From NCBI GenBank assembly GCA_964474695.1, contig CAYYTK010000001.1, positions 1 to 64,000 of the forward strand: a DNA stretch of 64,000 bases, read 5' to 3'. This document shows, in pieces, positions 15,229-22,776 of the stretch. Origin of the DNA: DAOUBP01 sp964474695 (GTDB taxonomy: Bacteria > Chloroflexota > Anaerolineae > CG2-30-64-16). Both the position numbers and the translations under genes were made by a program. Within the stretch, counting starts at the first letter, position 1. Every line of letters begins with the position of its first letter. The notes under the pieces were generated by a model, which saw only the letters and a program-made list of their open reading frames with translations, ran no database searches and was not told the DNA's origin.

Positions 15229-15711
15229 ATTATCCCGATCTTGTCACATAACTCTGGCGACGGCCTGAAACCGTCCCAGAAGTTGGACGCGGGCGAGCTG
15301 GCAACCGGATGGACAGTCCTTTCGGAAAACACTAGACTATATTCAGGGTATGGAATAAGGGTGGGGGCGTTACTGGTAAGTTCGTAGCTGTGCAAAACGG
15401 CCGATGTCAGCCATAGGCATTGTGGAACCGACAAATAGGACCCGAAGGAGTTACGGCTGGCCTACTTCGCAGACGCGTGTATTTGTGGCCCCGCGTGTCG
15501 ACAATCTGTACGCGGTGATGTCACTAGAGTGTCACGGATCCTGCTATCAGATCGTTTCGTTGTCCCGCAATATGGTCGCATTTGTAACGCTCATGTGCTG
15601 GATAGTCGTTAGCGATAATGCTATCCTGGTGACGTAACAATCAGAGAAGGTTAGCTTGCAGCGTCAGAGACCGAGGAGTGTGAACGCGGAATAGCGACAT
15701 AGGAGGGTGCG
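15229..15711 (+). promoter_or_regulatory. 480-base control region with TGTCAC boxes
   Basis: There is no convincing gene here. TGTCACA occurs at 15242-15248, and TGTCAC occurs at 15519-15524 and 15530-15535, an 11-bp direct repeat like the one at 7416/7427 but in the other orientation. A candidate promoter TGGACA-17-TAGACT lies at 15310-15338 and a weaker TTGTCC-17-TGTAAC at 15560-15588. The region probably controls the two genes that follow. Short open frames inside it lack ribosome-binding sites. Confidence 0.5.
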
Positions 15712-15945
15712 ATGGAAGTGATATTGCTACTCGTCTTGCTGGGAATCTTGCTGCTGTGGTTGATCTCGGCAGAAGGAAGGGCCGGCCGGCTCGCCGAGGA
15801 GAATGAGCAGTTGCAGGAACAACTCTCCTTCGTGGTCAATATCGTGCAGCAGAATGACCAGAATCGCAACAGCGGATGTGCTTCAGCCCTTGGCTGGGCA
15901 TTGTTGGTGCTAGTGGCAGGCGGGCTGCTGGTTATCATGCTCTAG
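15712..15945 (+). CDS. Small membrane protein with coiled coil between two helices
   Basis: The 77-residue protein starts at ATG 15712 after AGGAGGG. Residues 3-20 (VILLLVLLGILLLWLI) and about 59-77 (ALGWALLVLVAGGLLVIML) are membrane helices. The connecting 35 residues form an acidic heptad-like helix (RLAEENEQLQEQLSFVV). The two helices would form a hairpin with the coiled coil on one side of the membrane, suited to oligomerisation. It precedes the NYN gene by 88 bases and probably shares its transcript. The function is unknown; a membrane anchor or pore-like effector of the island would fit. Confidence 0.65.
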   Translation: MEVILLLVLLGILLLWLISAEGRAGRLAEENEQLQEQLSFVVNIVQQNDQNRNSGCASALGWALLVLVAGGLLVIML

Positions 15946-16033
15946 GGAACAAAGACCAGCCACAGATTGCCCGGTTCCGGCTACAGACAGCCTGTCTGTT
16001 CCACCGGAGCCGGGCGAAAAGAGGAGGCAATCG

Positions 16034-17551
16034 ATGGCAGTAGACGAGACGATTCTCATAGCCGATCAATACGCCTGCTGGCATACAACGACCGGACGCA
16101 GCTCTGGCGCTGATCCTCGTCGCGTCGCTCGGGATCTGCGCATGGTGAGTAACGTTCTTGCCCCAAGACAGCAATGTATTGCGCTGTTGGACGCTGAGGA
16201 CAGCCAGGGGTTGGGAGCCTACTGTGATGCTGACTACGATATATTGGTGATGAATGGTGACCGCAAGCGCAAGTTAGTGACCTTCATCGGACACATGCAG
16301 GAGACTCTCAGGATGGCGCCGCCACGAAATCTCATCCTGATGACCACCGATCCTGCATTTGTACGGCTGTGTGAGAGTGCCACCGAGCTGCCGCAGGTGT
16401 CTTTGGCTGTGTGGGGGCCCGCCAGTGATACGCCGCCTGAACTAGCACAGTCGGTATACAACTTTCGTCCTTTAGAAGACCTGCTACCTGGCGCAAGGAG
16501 CGCAACTGTAGATATCCGTCTGGACTTCGAGAACCTCTATCTCGGTTTGTTGAAGCTGGGCTGGAGACGCGATATCAGGGCCATGATTCAGGCCGTCCGT
16601 GATCAAGTAACCGAGTTTGGCGATGTGGTCTCCATCTCAGCGTACGGCGATTGGGAATGGCTGGCGGAACGCGATGAACCTGGCATTCAGCGAGAGCTGT
16701 TTCGGGCCGGCGTGGAAACACGCTACCAGACCAATATCCACGGCAAAAACTCATCAGATATGGTGATCGCACGAGACATTCAGAGCATGGTCGAACTCGC
16801 TGCCAACCGCGGTGTCATTCCAGATGTTGTGGTGTTGGGAACCTGCGATCGCGATTTTCGCCCACTGCTCCAACTTGCGCAAGAGCGGCGACGGCGCATT
16901 GTGCTGCTGACACTGAAGCGCGGTCTCAGCGAGTTACTGCGCGAGGCGGCCAGCCAAGACATCCGCTATCTCGACGAACGCTTGGGCCTTCTACCCCGCA
17001 AGACTCCAGCACCGATGGATAACAGAAAGCGCGACTACCTCGCTGATGGCACCGTGCTTGCCGAGATCTGGTTCCGCCGCCATGATTTGGTTTGGGCAGG
17101 TTCAGACGCGCTTGCAGACGTGACTGGAAGCAGCTCAGCAGGTAGGCGGTGGTTGCAGGACGCAGTCGCTGACGGCATTCTTGAGGCGCGTGTGCGTTCC
17201 ATGGATGACCCTAGGCTTGATCTGCAGGAAGTTCGACTGGTTCCAGGTCATCCTCTCGTCGAGACGGTGCGTTACTTGTTGGACTGGGTGCCGAAACGGA
17301 TCCGCTATTCCCTGCAGACCAAGGGGATGCCGTACGTGGACACGAAATACCTGTTCAACGGCATGCGAATGGAAGCACCTTGCCAATATTGGGATGTCGG
17401 GCAGACCAGAGGCGATGCTGAGCGCTGGCTGGATCGGCTTGCCGGCGCGAGAGTGATCGAAAGAAAGGATCGGCCGCACCCTGCCACGCCGAGCAAGGTC
17501 ATTACCACATGGATTTGTCCAAAAAACGGAACGTGCCCTGAGACAGAGTAA
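16034..17551 (+). CDS. Duplicated NYN-domain (PIN-like RNase) protein
   Basis: Residues about 160-320 form an NYN domain with acidic residues in the expected places: VDIRLDFENLYLGL, HGKNSSDMVIARDI, VVVLGTCDRDFRPLL. NYN domains are metal-dependent RNases of the PIN-like fold. Residues 5-150 appear to be a second, degenerate copy (ILIADQYAC, DILVMNGDRKRK, LILMTTDPAFVRLC) in which part of the acidic set is lost. The C-terminal 180 residues include winged-helix-like stretches (GTVLAEIWFRRHDLV, RYSLQTKGMPYVDTKYLF) that may bind RNA. GAGGAGG precedes the ATG closely. Given its neighbours it is a plausible RNA-cleaving effector; the substrate is not known. Confidence 0.8.
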   Translation: MAVDETILIADQYACWHTTTGRSSGADPRRVARDLRMVSNVLAPRQQCIALLDAEDSQGLGAYCDADYDILVMNGDRKRKLVTFIGHMQETLRMAPPRNLILMTTDPAFVRLCESATELPQVSLAVWGPASDTPPELAQSVYNFRPLEDLLPGARSATVDIRLDFENLYLGLLKLGWRRDIRAMIQAVRDQVTEFGDVVSISAYGDWEWLAERDEPGIQRELFRAGVETRYQTNIHGKNSSDMVIARDIQSMVELAANRGVIPDVVVLGTCDRDFRPLLQLAQERRRRIVLLTLKRGLSELLREAASQDIRYLDERLGLLPRKTPAPMDNRKRDYLADGTVLAEIWFRRHDLVWAGSDALADVTGSSSAGRRWLQDAVADGILEARVRSMDDPRLDLQEVRLVPGHPLVETVRYLLDWVPKRIRYSLQTKGMPYVDTKYLFNGMRMEAPCQYWDVGQTRGDAERWLDRLAGARVIERKDRPHPATPSKVITTWICPKNGTCPETE

Positions 17552-17665
17552 GCCGAGCTGACCGGTGAGGGGCATCTTCACGACAATGCGGACCTGGAAA
17601 GTCGCATAACGGAAGCGTAAGGTTGGCGCACCCTCCGTCTTTCTGCTGGCCCAATCGATAGATTT

Positions 17666-17720
17666 GGGATAAAACTGGGATAACTAGGGTCTTGACAGTT
17701 TGGGTTATGGGTGGTATTGT
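17666..17720 (+). promoter_or_regulatory. Promoter with 11-bp GGGATAA direct repeats
   Basis: TTGACA (17692-17697), 17 bases, then TATTGT (17715-17720). Upstream, GGGATAA occurs at 17666-17672 and 17677-17683, exactly 11 bp apart and just before the -35, as for a PhoB-type activator. The same element (GGGAT, 11 bp) lies at 9016/9027. The next gene begins 200 bases on, leaving room for a long leader or a small RNA. Confidence 0.65.
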
Positions 17721-17921
17721 ACACTAAAGCATTAGAACATTTGTGTTTATCGGCCGGAACACAACATTCACTGGGCGGCGTTGACGGTTTGGTGTCGCGC
17801 GGTCACGGCCACCGCGATCCAGTCATGTTGGCTTCGTGTCCGGAATCTGTGCGGCACATGTTGTATTGTAGATATTATGCTCAGGGTGTTTGCCATGTCT
17901 TCTTTTCGAGCGGAGCGCGAT

Positions 17922-18152
17922 ATGCGTTTCGACTACTACTTCAGCGCTGATATCTTGCGTGCCTTGACGGAGCTAGATGAAACGGATCTGGGCGTTGCCC
18001 TGCTTGCCGGGGATGAACACACCTTCGAGCTCCGCAGGCAGGGATTTGAAGCGGCAATTGCCCGGCTTGCGGAGATGTTCGGCTTCTCCTACTCTCCTCC
18101 TGTTAGCCCTCGACCGCGTTCCGCAGAAAACCTCGCCTCCTCCTCCGGGTAG
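17922..18152 (+). CDS. Acidic small hypothetical protein (76 aa)
   Basis: The frame MRFDYYFSADILRALTELDE...LLAGDEHTFELRRQGFEAAIARLAEMFGFSY is compact, acidic and helical, then ends in a Pro/Ser tail. I chose ATG 17922 because GGAGCG lies just before it; an in-frame ATG at 17895 would add nine residues. A strong promoter lies 200 bases upstream. It is the last plus-strand gene of the island; the following SPFH gene is on the opposite strand and converges on it. No family was recognised. Confidence 0.5.
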   Translation: MRFDYYFSADILRALTELDETDLGVALLAGDEHTFELRRQGFEAAIARLAEMFGFSYSPPVSPRPRSAENLASSSG

Positions 18153-18241
18153 CTTCCCCTCCCGGGAAGGGCACAGCACCGAAAGCGCAGTCCTTGATCT
18201 CGGCTCAACGGTTTGCTATTGGAGGGCTGGGAGCATGCGGC

Positions 18242-19741
18242 TTAGAGTCGCAGGTTTTGCAGGACATCCAGGAGTTTCCTGGCTCTGTTGTCATCACGGT
18301 CGATCTGCGGTATGAGCTGTTGAAGACCGGAATTTAGAGTCTTCATGCCGGTCGGGCCGATAGCTCTTCTCACGATGCCGATGATTCGACTTGTCGTCTG
18401 GAACAGGGCGAGGAAATCGCTGGCCTCAGTGCCGAATGATCCTGATTCTTCGTATGTTTTCAGGACTTTGAGGAAATTCTCCTGTGCATCTGCTTCCTCC
18501 TTAGTGGCAGGAACGCGCGGTATCTGCTTCCACCGTTGCAGGATTTCTTCTTGCGCTGTTGGGGATAGGTCGAGCCGGTCAATGCAGAATTGGTTCAATT
18601 CTATACCCCAACAGGCCGTCTGATCGACGAGTTTGCTGCGTACTTCTTCTGCAATAGCATGGATCGAGGATTGTGCCGCAACAGTCTGTGAGCTGTCGAT
18701 GATGTGAGCGAATGGGCGCCTGGCAATCGCGTCGCGGAGGTTGGCCATGGCGGCATCCTTCAACGCTTCGTCCAGGCTTGGGCCCGGGGGAAGACAGACC
18801 GAACGATAGATGCTTTCTTTGTGGTGCACATCTGCTTCGCCTTTGATTATCTGATGTTGGTCTCGCAGGTCGGAAAACGGAGAGTACCATCTCGATTCTG
18901 GCAAGGTGTGTTTTTTGAGGCGCTTTCGCAGGCTTGTTACTGTCTCAACGCTGACCACCAGGATGCCTCCGAGCGTAAGTGGGATCCCATCCTTGGTTAG
19001 TAGCCCATCGCCGGAAACGGCAACCTTACGCGGGCCAAGGAGTACAATGTGCTTTCCGCGTTCAAGTGGGCCGAGGTATGCTGGCTTGTCTGATCCAGCG
19101 ATGTGGATTATTTCGTCTGGACGTCCGAAAACGAGAGCGTGACCGGAAGAGATGTTAATCAGGCCCGGGCCGCTGGGCATTGTGGCAGTGATCTTGTTGT
19201 CGGCAGGCTTGTATTTCGCCTCCTCGATAGTTCCTAGTTTTGGACTCTCGTTCATTGCGTTGCTGAGTAGAGCAATCGCGGTCTTCCAATGGCTCTTTCC
19301 GCTTTCGGGATCAAGCAACAGCATGTATTTCGCGGCGAAGATAGAGCCTACGGCGAGGCTGGATCCGACGAGAAGAATGGAGGAGATCGCGCCCAATGCC
19401 ATCGCCAGATTCCACGCTCCGGTGGTCCCCAGACCCAGAAAACGGGCAAAACTGCTTTCGAGGAATTTGCTCGCGTCGAATAGCACAGTCAAGAGCTGTC
19501 CAGCCCACATTGTGAGCACCACTAGGATAGCCAAGATAACTGCTCTGAATTGGCGCTTCGGTTTGGACACGAGTAGTGCGAACAAGATTGCCGCTATCGA
19601 TAAGAGAAGATAGATGATCACCCAATGGAAGCGGTCATTGAGCCACTCGAATCCAGCGAATGTTATTCCCATCAGTAACGCTCCAGCGGCCCACCGGAAG
19701 ATACTGTACTCGCGCAAGTTCAAGGTTCCTTTGCTGTTCAT
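18242..19741 (-). CDS. Four-helix membrane protein with SPFH/Band-7-like domain
   Basis: Hydrophobic segments lie at about residues 15-33, 40-60, 67-90 and 108-142. The soluble part carries a Band-7-like pattern: TLGGILVVSVETV, SIYRSVCLPP, AMANLRDAIARRPF, and IAEEVRSKLVDQTACWGIELNQFCIDRLDLSP, the 'R..l...l..wGIel..v.i..i..p' signature of stomatin-type proteins. Such proteins organise membrane microdomains, often with proteases. AGGGAGG lies 9 bases upstream of the ATG. It stands alone between two converging or distant genes. In other bacteria SPFH proteins occur near defence genes, but a link to the island is only suggested by position. Confidence 0.65.
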   Translation of the reverse strand: MNSKGTLNLREYSIFRWAAGALLMGITFAGFEWLNDRFHWVIIYLLLSIAAILFALLVSKPKRQFRAVILAILVVLTMWAGQLLTVLFDASKFLESSFARFLGLGTTGAWNLAMALGAISSILLVGSSLAVGSIFAAKYMLLLDPESGKSHWKTAIALLSNAMNESPKLGTIEEAKYKPADNKITATMPSGPGLINISSGHALVFGRPDEIIHIAGSDKPAYLGPLERGKHIVLLGPRKVAVSGDGLLTKDGIPLTLGGILVVSVETVTSLRKRLKKHTLPESRWYSPFSDLRDQHQIIKGEADVHHKESIYRSVCLPPGPSLDEALKDAAMANLRDAIARRPFAHIIDSSQTVAAQSSIHAIAEEVRSKLVDQTACWGIELNQFCIDRLDLSPTAQEEILQRWKQIPRVPATKEEADAQENFLKVLKTYEESGSFGTEASDFLALFQTTSRIIGIVRRAIGPTGMKTLNSGLQQLIPQIDRDDNRARKLLDVLQNLRL

Positions 19742-19818
19742 GTTTCGTTCCTCCCTTGAAGCGTGTTTTCTGGATGAGGACTTCTGGAATGAATCAGCTG
19801 CATGCGTGCAGAATCAGT

Positions 19819-22758
19819 TTATCCCCACCTCACCACCACCCCCGTCACATCATCCGCCTGCTCCGTCTCCCCCACGAACCCCGCCAGCGCGGCGGTGAGG
19901 GACCAGAGGACCTCTTGCGCGCTGCCGCGGGCAGAGGCGAGGATCACCTGGTGGAGGCGCTCGTCACCGAACTCCTCGCCCTGGGCGTTCAGGGCGTCGG
20001 TCACGCCATCGGTGAAGAAGACCAGCACGTCGCCCGGCGCCAGGTCGATGCGCTCCTGGCCCAAGGTGATCTGCTCGAACGCGCCCAGCACGATGCCGCG
20101 TTGGCCCAGCTCGGTCAGGCTGCCGTCCGCGGCGTGGTACCACAGCGGCCGGGTGTGGCCGGCGTTGGTGTAGGTGATGCTGCCGGCTTCCAGGTCGAGC
20201 ACGGCGTAGATCGCGCTTAGGAACAGCTCGGCCTGGCTGTCGTTCAGGATGAGCTGGTTGGCGCGGATCAGCGCGGCGGCCGGGTTGCGGCCGCTGAACG
20301 CGGCGCTCCGGATGATGGTGCGGCTGAGCGCCATGAAGAGCGCGGCCGGCACCCCTTTGTCCGCTACGTCCGCGATGACCAGCCCCAGCCGTTTCGGGCC
20401 GCCAGGCAGGTCGCAGAAGTCGTAGAAATCGCCGCCCACCACCCGGGCTGCCTGGTACGTGGCGGCAAAGTCCCAGCCAGGTACGGTGGGACAGGCTTTC
20501 GGCAGGAGGCTGAGCTGGATTTCACGGCCCACCGCGATCTCCGCGAGCTTGCGCGCCAGGGCCTGGTCGGTGCGGCGCAGAAGCTGCATGTTATGCACGG
20601 CGATCGCGACCTGGTCGCCGAACGCGGCCAGGGTGCGTTTGTTTTCTTCCGTGGTGCGGGCGCGGCTGCCCGCAAAGCCCAGCTCCAGCGTGCCCAATTC
20701 TTCGCCGCCGGCGGCCAACGGCAGGAAGTGGCGCATGTACTGGTGCAGCCCGAAGCGTTCGACCAGGCCGTGTTCCCGGCTTTTCTCGCTGCCGCGCGTC
20801 GTGAGCATATGCCGCTCTTGCAGCGCGACCACGGCGGGATGCCCGCTCGATAGCGGGAAGTGCGCCAACTGGCTCCAGTCGGGGTCGCTTGCCTGGCCAA
20901 CCCCTGCGGCCAGCTCCAGGCCGCGGCCGTTGTCATCCACCAGGTAGAGCGCGGCATAGTCGCATCCCACTGCTTCGGCCACGGTGCCTAACACGCGACT
21001 CGCAGTGGGGCCCAGCGCCTTGCTGTCCAGCACGGCCTGGCCGATGGCCAGGTAGGCTGTGCGGAGGATCACGTTTTCCAGCGCGCCCCCGGCATGTTGC
21101 AGGAAGTGCAGCAGGTCAGGCAACTGTTCGGGCAGCTCGTGGGGGTCGCGGTCGCGCACGAAATGCTCCACGGTGACCACGCCGATGGGGCGGTTGGCAG
21201 ATGCCAGCGCCACTACCAGCCGCGCCTCATCTGTGGTGCCGCGCAGCGCATAGTTGCCCAGGTGATAGGTCTGGGCTTCCACACAGGCCGGATCGTGCAG
21301 GTCCACGGTGCTGGGCGGCTGCCCGTCGCCCGGATAAGCCTGCACCAGGCGGCCCTGGCTGGGAAGTGCGCGATAGATGGCGATCTCTCGCAGGTCAAAT
21401 CCGGTGCGCAGCCCCTCGGCCAGCAGCTCGTAGGCCCGGTTCAGCACGTCGGTGGCATAGATCGATTGCACAATGGCTTCCAGGAACTGCGGGCGCGCGG
21501 CGTCGGGGGTGGGGCGTGGTGTGTGTTGCGGGCGATCTGCGGATCGCTTGCGTGGTGCGCCTGTTCTCCCACTCTCGCCCTCCCCCACTCTCCCGCTCTC
21601 GCCCTCTCCTCCTCTCCTCTGCGCCAGCCGCGGGGCCAGGTGCTCGATTGCTTCGTCCCAGCGGCCGGCGATGCGCAGGACGTGCCCGACGCGCTCGGTG
21701 GTGAAGTAGGCCGCCAGTGCTCGCCGGTAGGCCAGGTTGGTGAAGGTGTAGCAGCCTTCGGTCAGGGTCACTGCACCGGAGAGGCGGAGCCGGTCGGTGC
21801 CGGTGCGGGTGGGCGTCTGGCGGGAGTGCTGTCGGGCCAGCGCGCCGTGATCCAGGATGTGCAGCACATCCAGCATGGTGTCGGGGTCTTCTTCGATCAT
21901 GCGGATGGCCGCGCGGATGGGCGGCGGCGCTTCCTCGATGATCCACAGCCGCTCGGCCGCACGCTCGACCACCGAGCAGGTGGCCAACGGCCGGCGATGC
22001 TCGCGCACCAATTCGGCGGCCCAGGCACAAATCTGGGGCACCAGGTGGCGGTCGCCGCCGGCCCAGGCCACGATGCGATCCAGGCCGTGCGCGGAGGCGA
22101 GGCAGCCATACGCGGCCAGCGTCGCTGTGGCCAGCGCGCGGCTCTGCTCTTCGCCCAACGGGCCGGCCACCACCGGCTTGGCGATATTGAACGGGGAGGT
22201 GGAGCCGGTGGCGAAGCTGACCAGGTTCATGCCGCCCGCCACCACGGCGGTCAGGCCATGGGGCCCGTCCGTTTCTTGTTCCATGTAAGCCGCGCGCAAG
22301 GTCAGCAGCAGGCCGTGCACCAGGTCGTGCGGCAGCGCCTGCAGATGATCGATCAAGAGCGCCACGCCGCGCTCGCCGCGGTTGGCGCACGCGGTCAGGT
22401 AGTGCTGCAGCGCCCGCGCGTCAGGGATTTCGGTGGAGAGCGCCGGTGCGCGATCCCCCAGGGCGTTGGCCAGCAACTCCGCCAGACTGGAGAAGAACGA
22501 TGCTTCGTCGAGCGAGCGAGTCTGCCAGAGGTCGACATACAGGGGTTGGAAGCGGCCGGTGGCAGCCAGCGCGGCCGCGACATCATGTAGCAGATGGCTC
22601 TTTTCGCTGTGGGGCGGGCCCAGCAGCGCCACGCACTCGTCGGCCAGCAGGTGGCGCACCACCAGGCGCACGCGCGCGTCGTCGCACACCCGCACGCGCT
22701 TGATGGGTGAGGGCTCATCATAGGGCACGATGCGCCAGATGGTTGGATTACTCGTCAC
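19819..22758 (-). CDS. ATPase - GAF - SpoIIE (PP2C) phosphatase
   Basis: The 979-residue regulator has an N-terminal P-loop module (ALLGPPHSEKSHLL at about residues 40-53; LLIDHLQALPHD), a GAF-like sensor at about 570-730 and a C-terminal SpoIIE-type PP2C phosphatase (VVGGDFYDF, IADVADKGVPAALFM, YTNAGHTRPLW, LVFFTDGVTDAL). SpoIIE phosphatases usually dephosphorylate anti-anti-sigma factors. The Walker A reads GPPHSEKS, with Glu where Gly is normal, so ATP use is uncertain. Residues about 380-400 are a repetitive GEGESGR linker coded by a microsatellite. It starts at GTG 22758, 18 bases after the ATPase gene at 22777, and is probably the second gene of that operon. Confidence 0.85.
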   Translation of the reverse strand: MTSNPTIWRIVPYDEPSPIKRVRVCDDARVRLVVRHLLADECVALLGPPHSEKSHLLHDVAAALAATGRFQPLYVDLWQTRSLDEASFFSSLAELLANALGDRAPALSTEIPDARALQHYLTACANRGERGVALLIDHLQALPHDLVHGLLLTLRAAYMEQETDGPHGLTAVVAGGMNLVSFATGSTSPFNIAKPVVAGPLGEEQSRALATATLAAYGCLASAHGLDRIVAWAGGDRHLVPQICAWAAELVREHRRPLATCSVVERAAERLWIIEEAPPPIRAAIRMIEEDPDTMLDVLHILDHGALARQHSRQTPTRTGTDRLRLSGAVTLTEGCYTFTNLAYRRALAAYFTTERVGHVLRIAGRWDEAIEHLAPRLAQRRGGEGESGRVGEGESGRTGAPRKRSADRPQHTPRPTPDAARPQFLEAIVQSIYATDVLNRAYELLAEGLRTGFDLREIAIYRALPSQGRLVQAYPGDGQPPSTVDLHDPACVEAQTYHLGNYALRGTTDEARLVVALASANRPIGVVTVEHFVRDRDPHELPEQLPDLLHFLQHAGGALENVILRTAYLAIGQAVLDSKALGPTASRVLGTVAEAVGCDYAALYLVDDNGRGLELAAGVGQASDPDWSQLAHFPLSSGHPAVVALQERHMLTTRGSEKSREHGLVERFGLHQYMRHFLPLAAGGEELGTLELGFAGSRARTTEENKRTLAAFGDQVAIAVHNMQLLRRTDQALARKLAEIAVGREIQLSLLPKACPTVPGWDFAATYQAARVVGGDFYDFCDLPGGPKRLGLVIADVADKGVPAALFMALSRTIIRSAAFSGRNPAAALIRANQLILNDSQAELFLSAIYAVLDLEAGSITYTNAGHTRPLWYHAADGSLTELGQRGIVLGAFEQITLGQERIDLAPGDVLVFFTDGVTDALNAQGEEFGDERLHQVILASARGSAQEVLWSLTAALAGFVGETEQADDVTGVVVRWG
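21563..21622. repeat. In-frame CTCTCCC/CTCTCGCC microsatellite
   Basis: About 60 bases of imperfect CTCTC-CC/GCC units on the plus strand encode the GEGESGR-type linker of the phosphatase. The frame stays open, so the expansion is tolerated between the ATPase and GAF parts. Confidence 0.7.
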
Positions 22759-22776
22759 TCTGCTGTCATCCTATCC

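Noticed and set aside
15404..15637. Open frame ending in a CHGSCY-containing peptide, considered as a third small Cys peptide
   Set aside because: There is no ribosome-binding site at any start and the frame runs over the TGTCAC operator pair, so it is more likely a control region.
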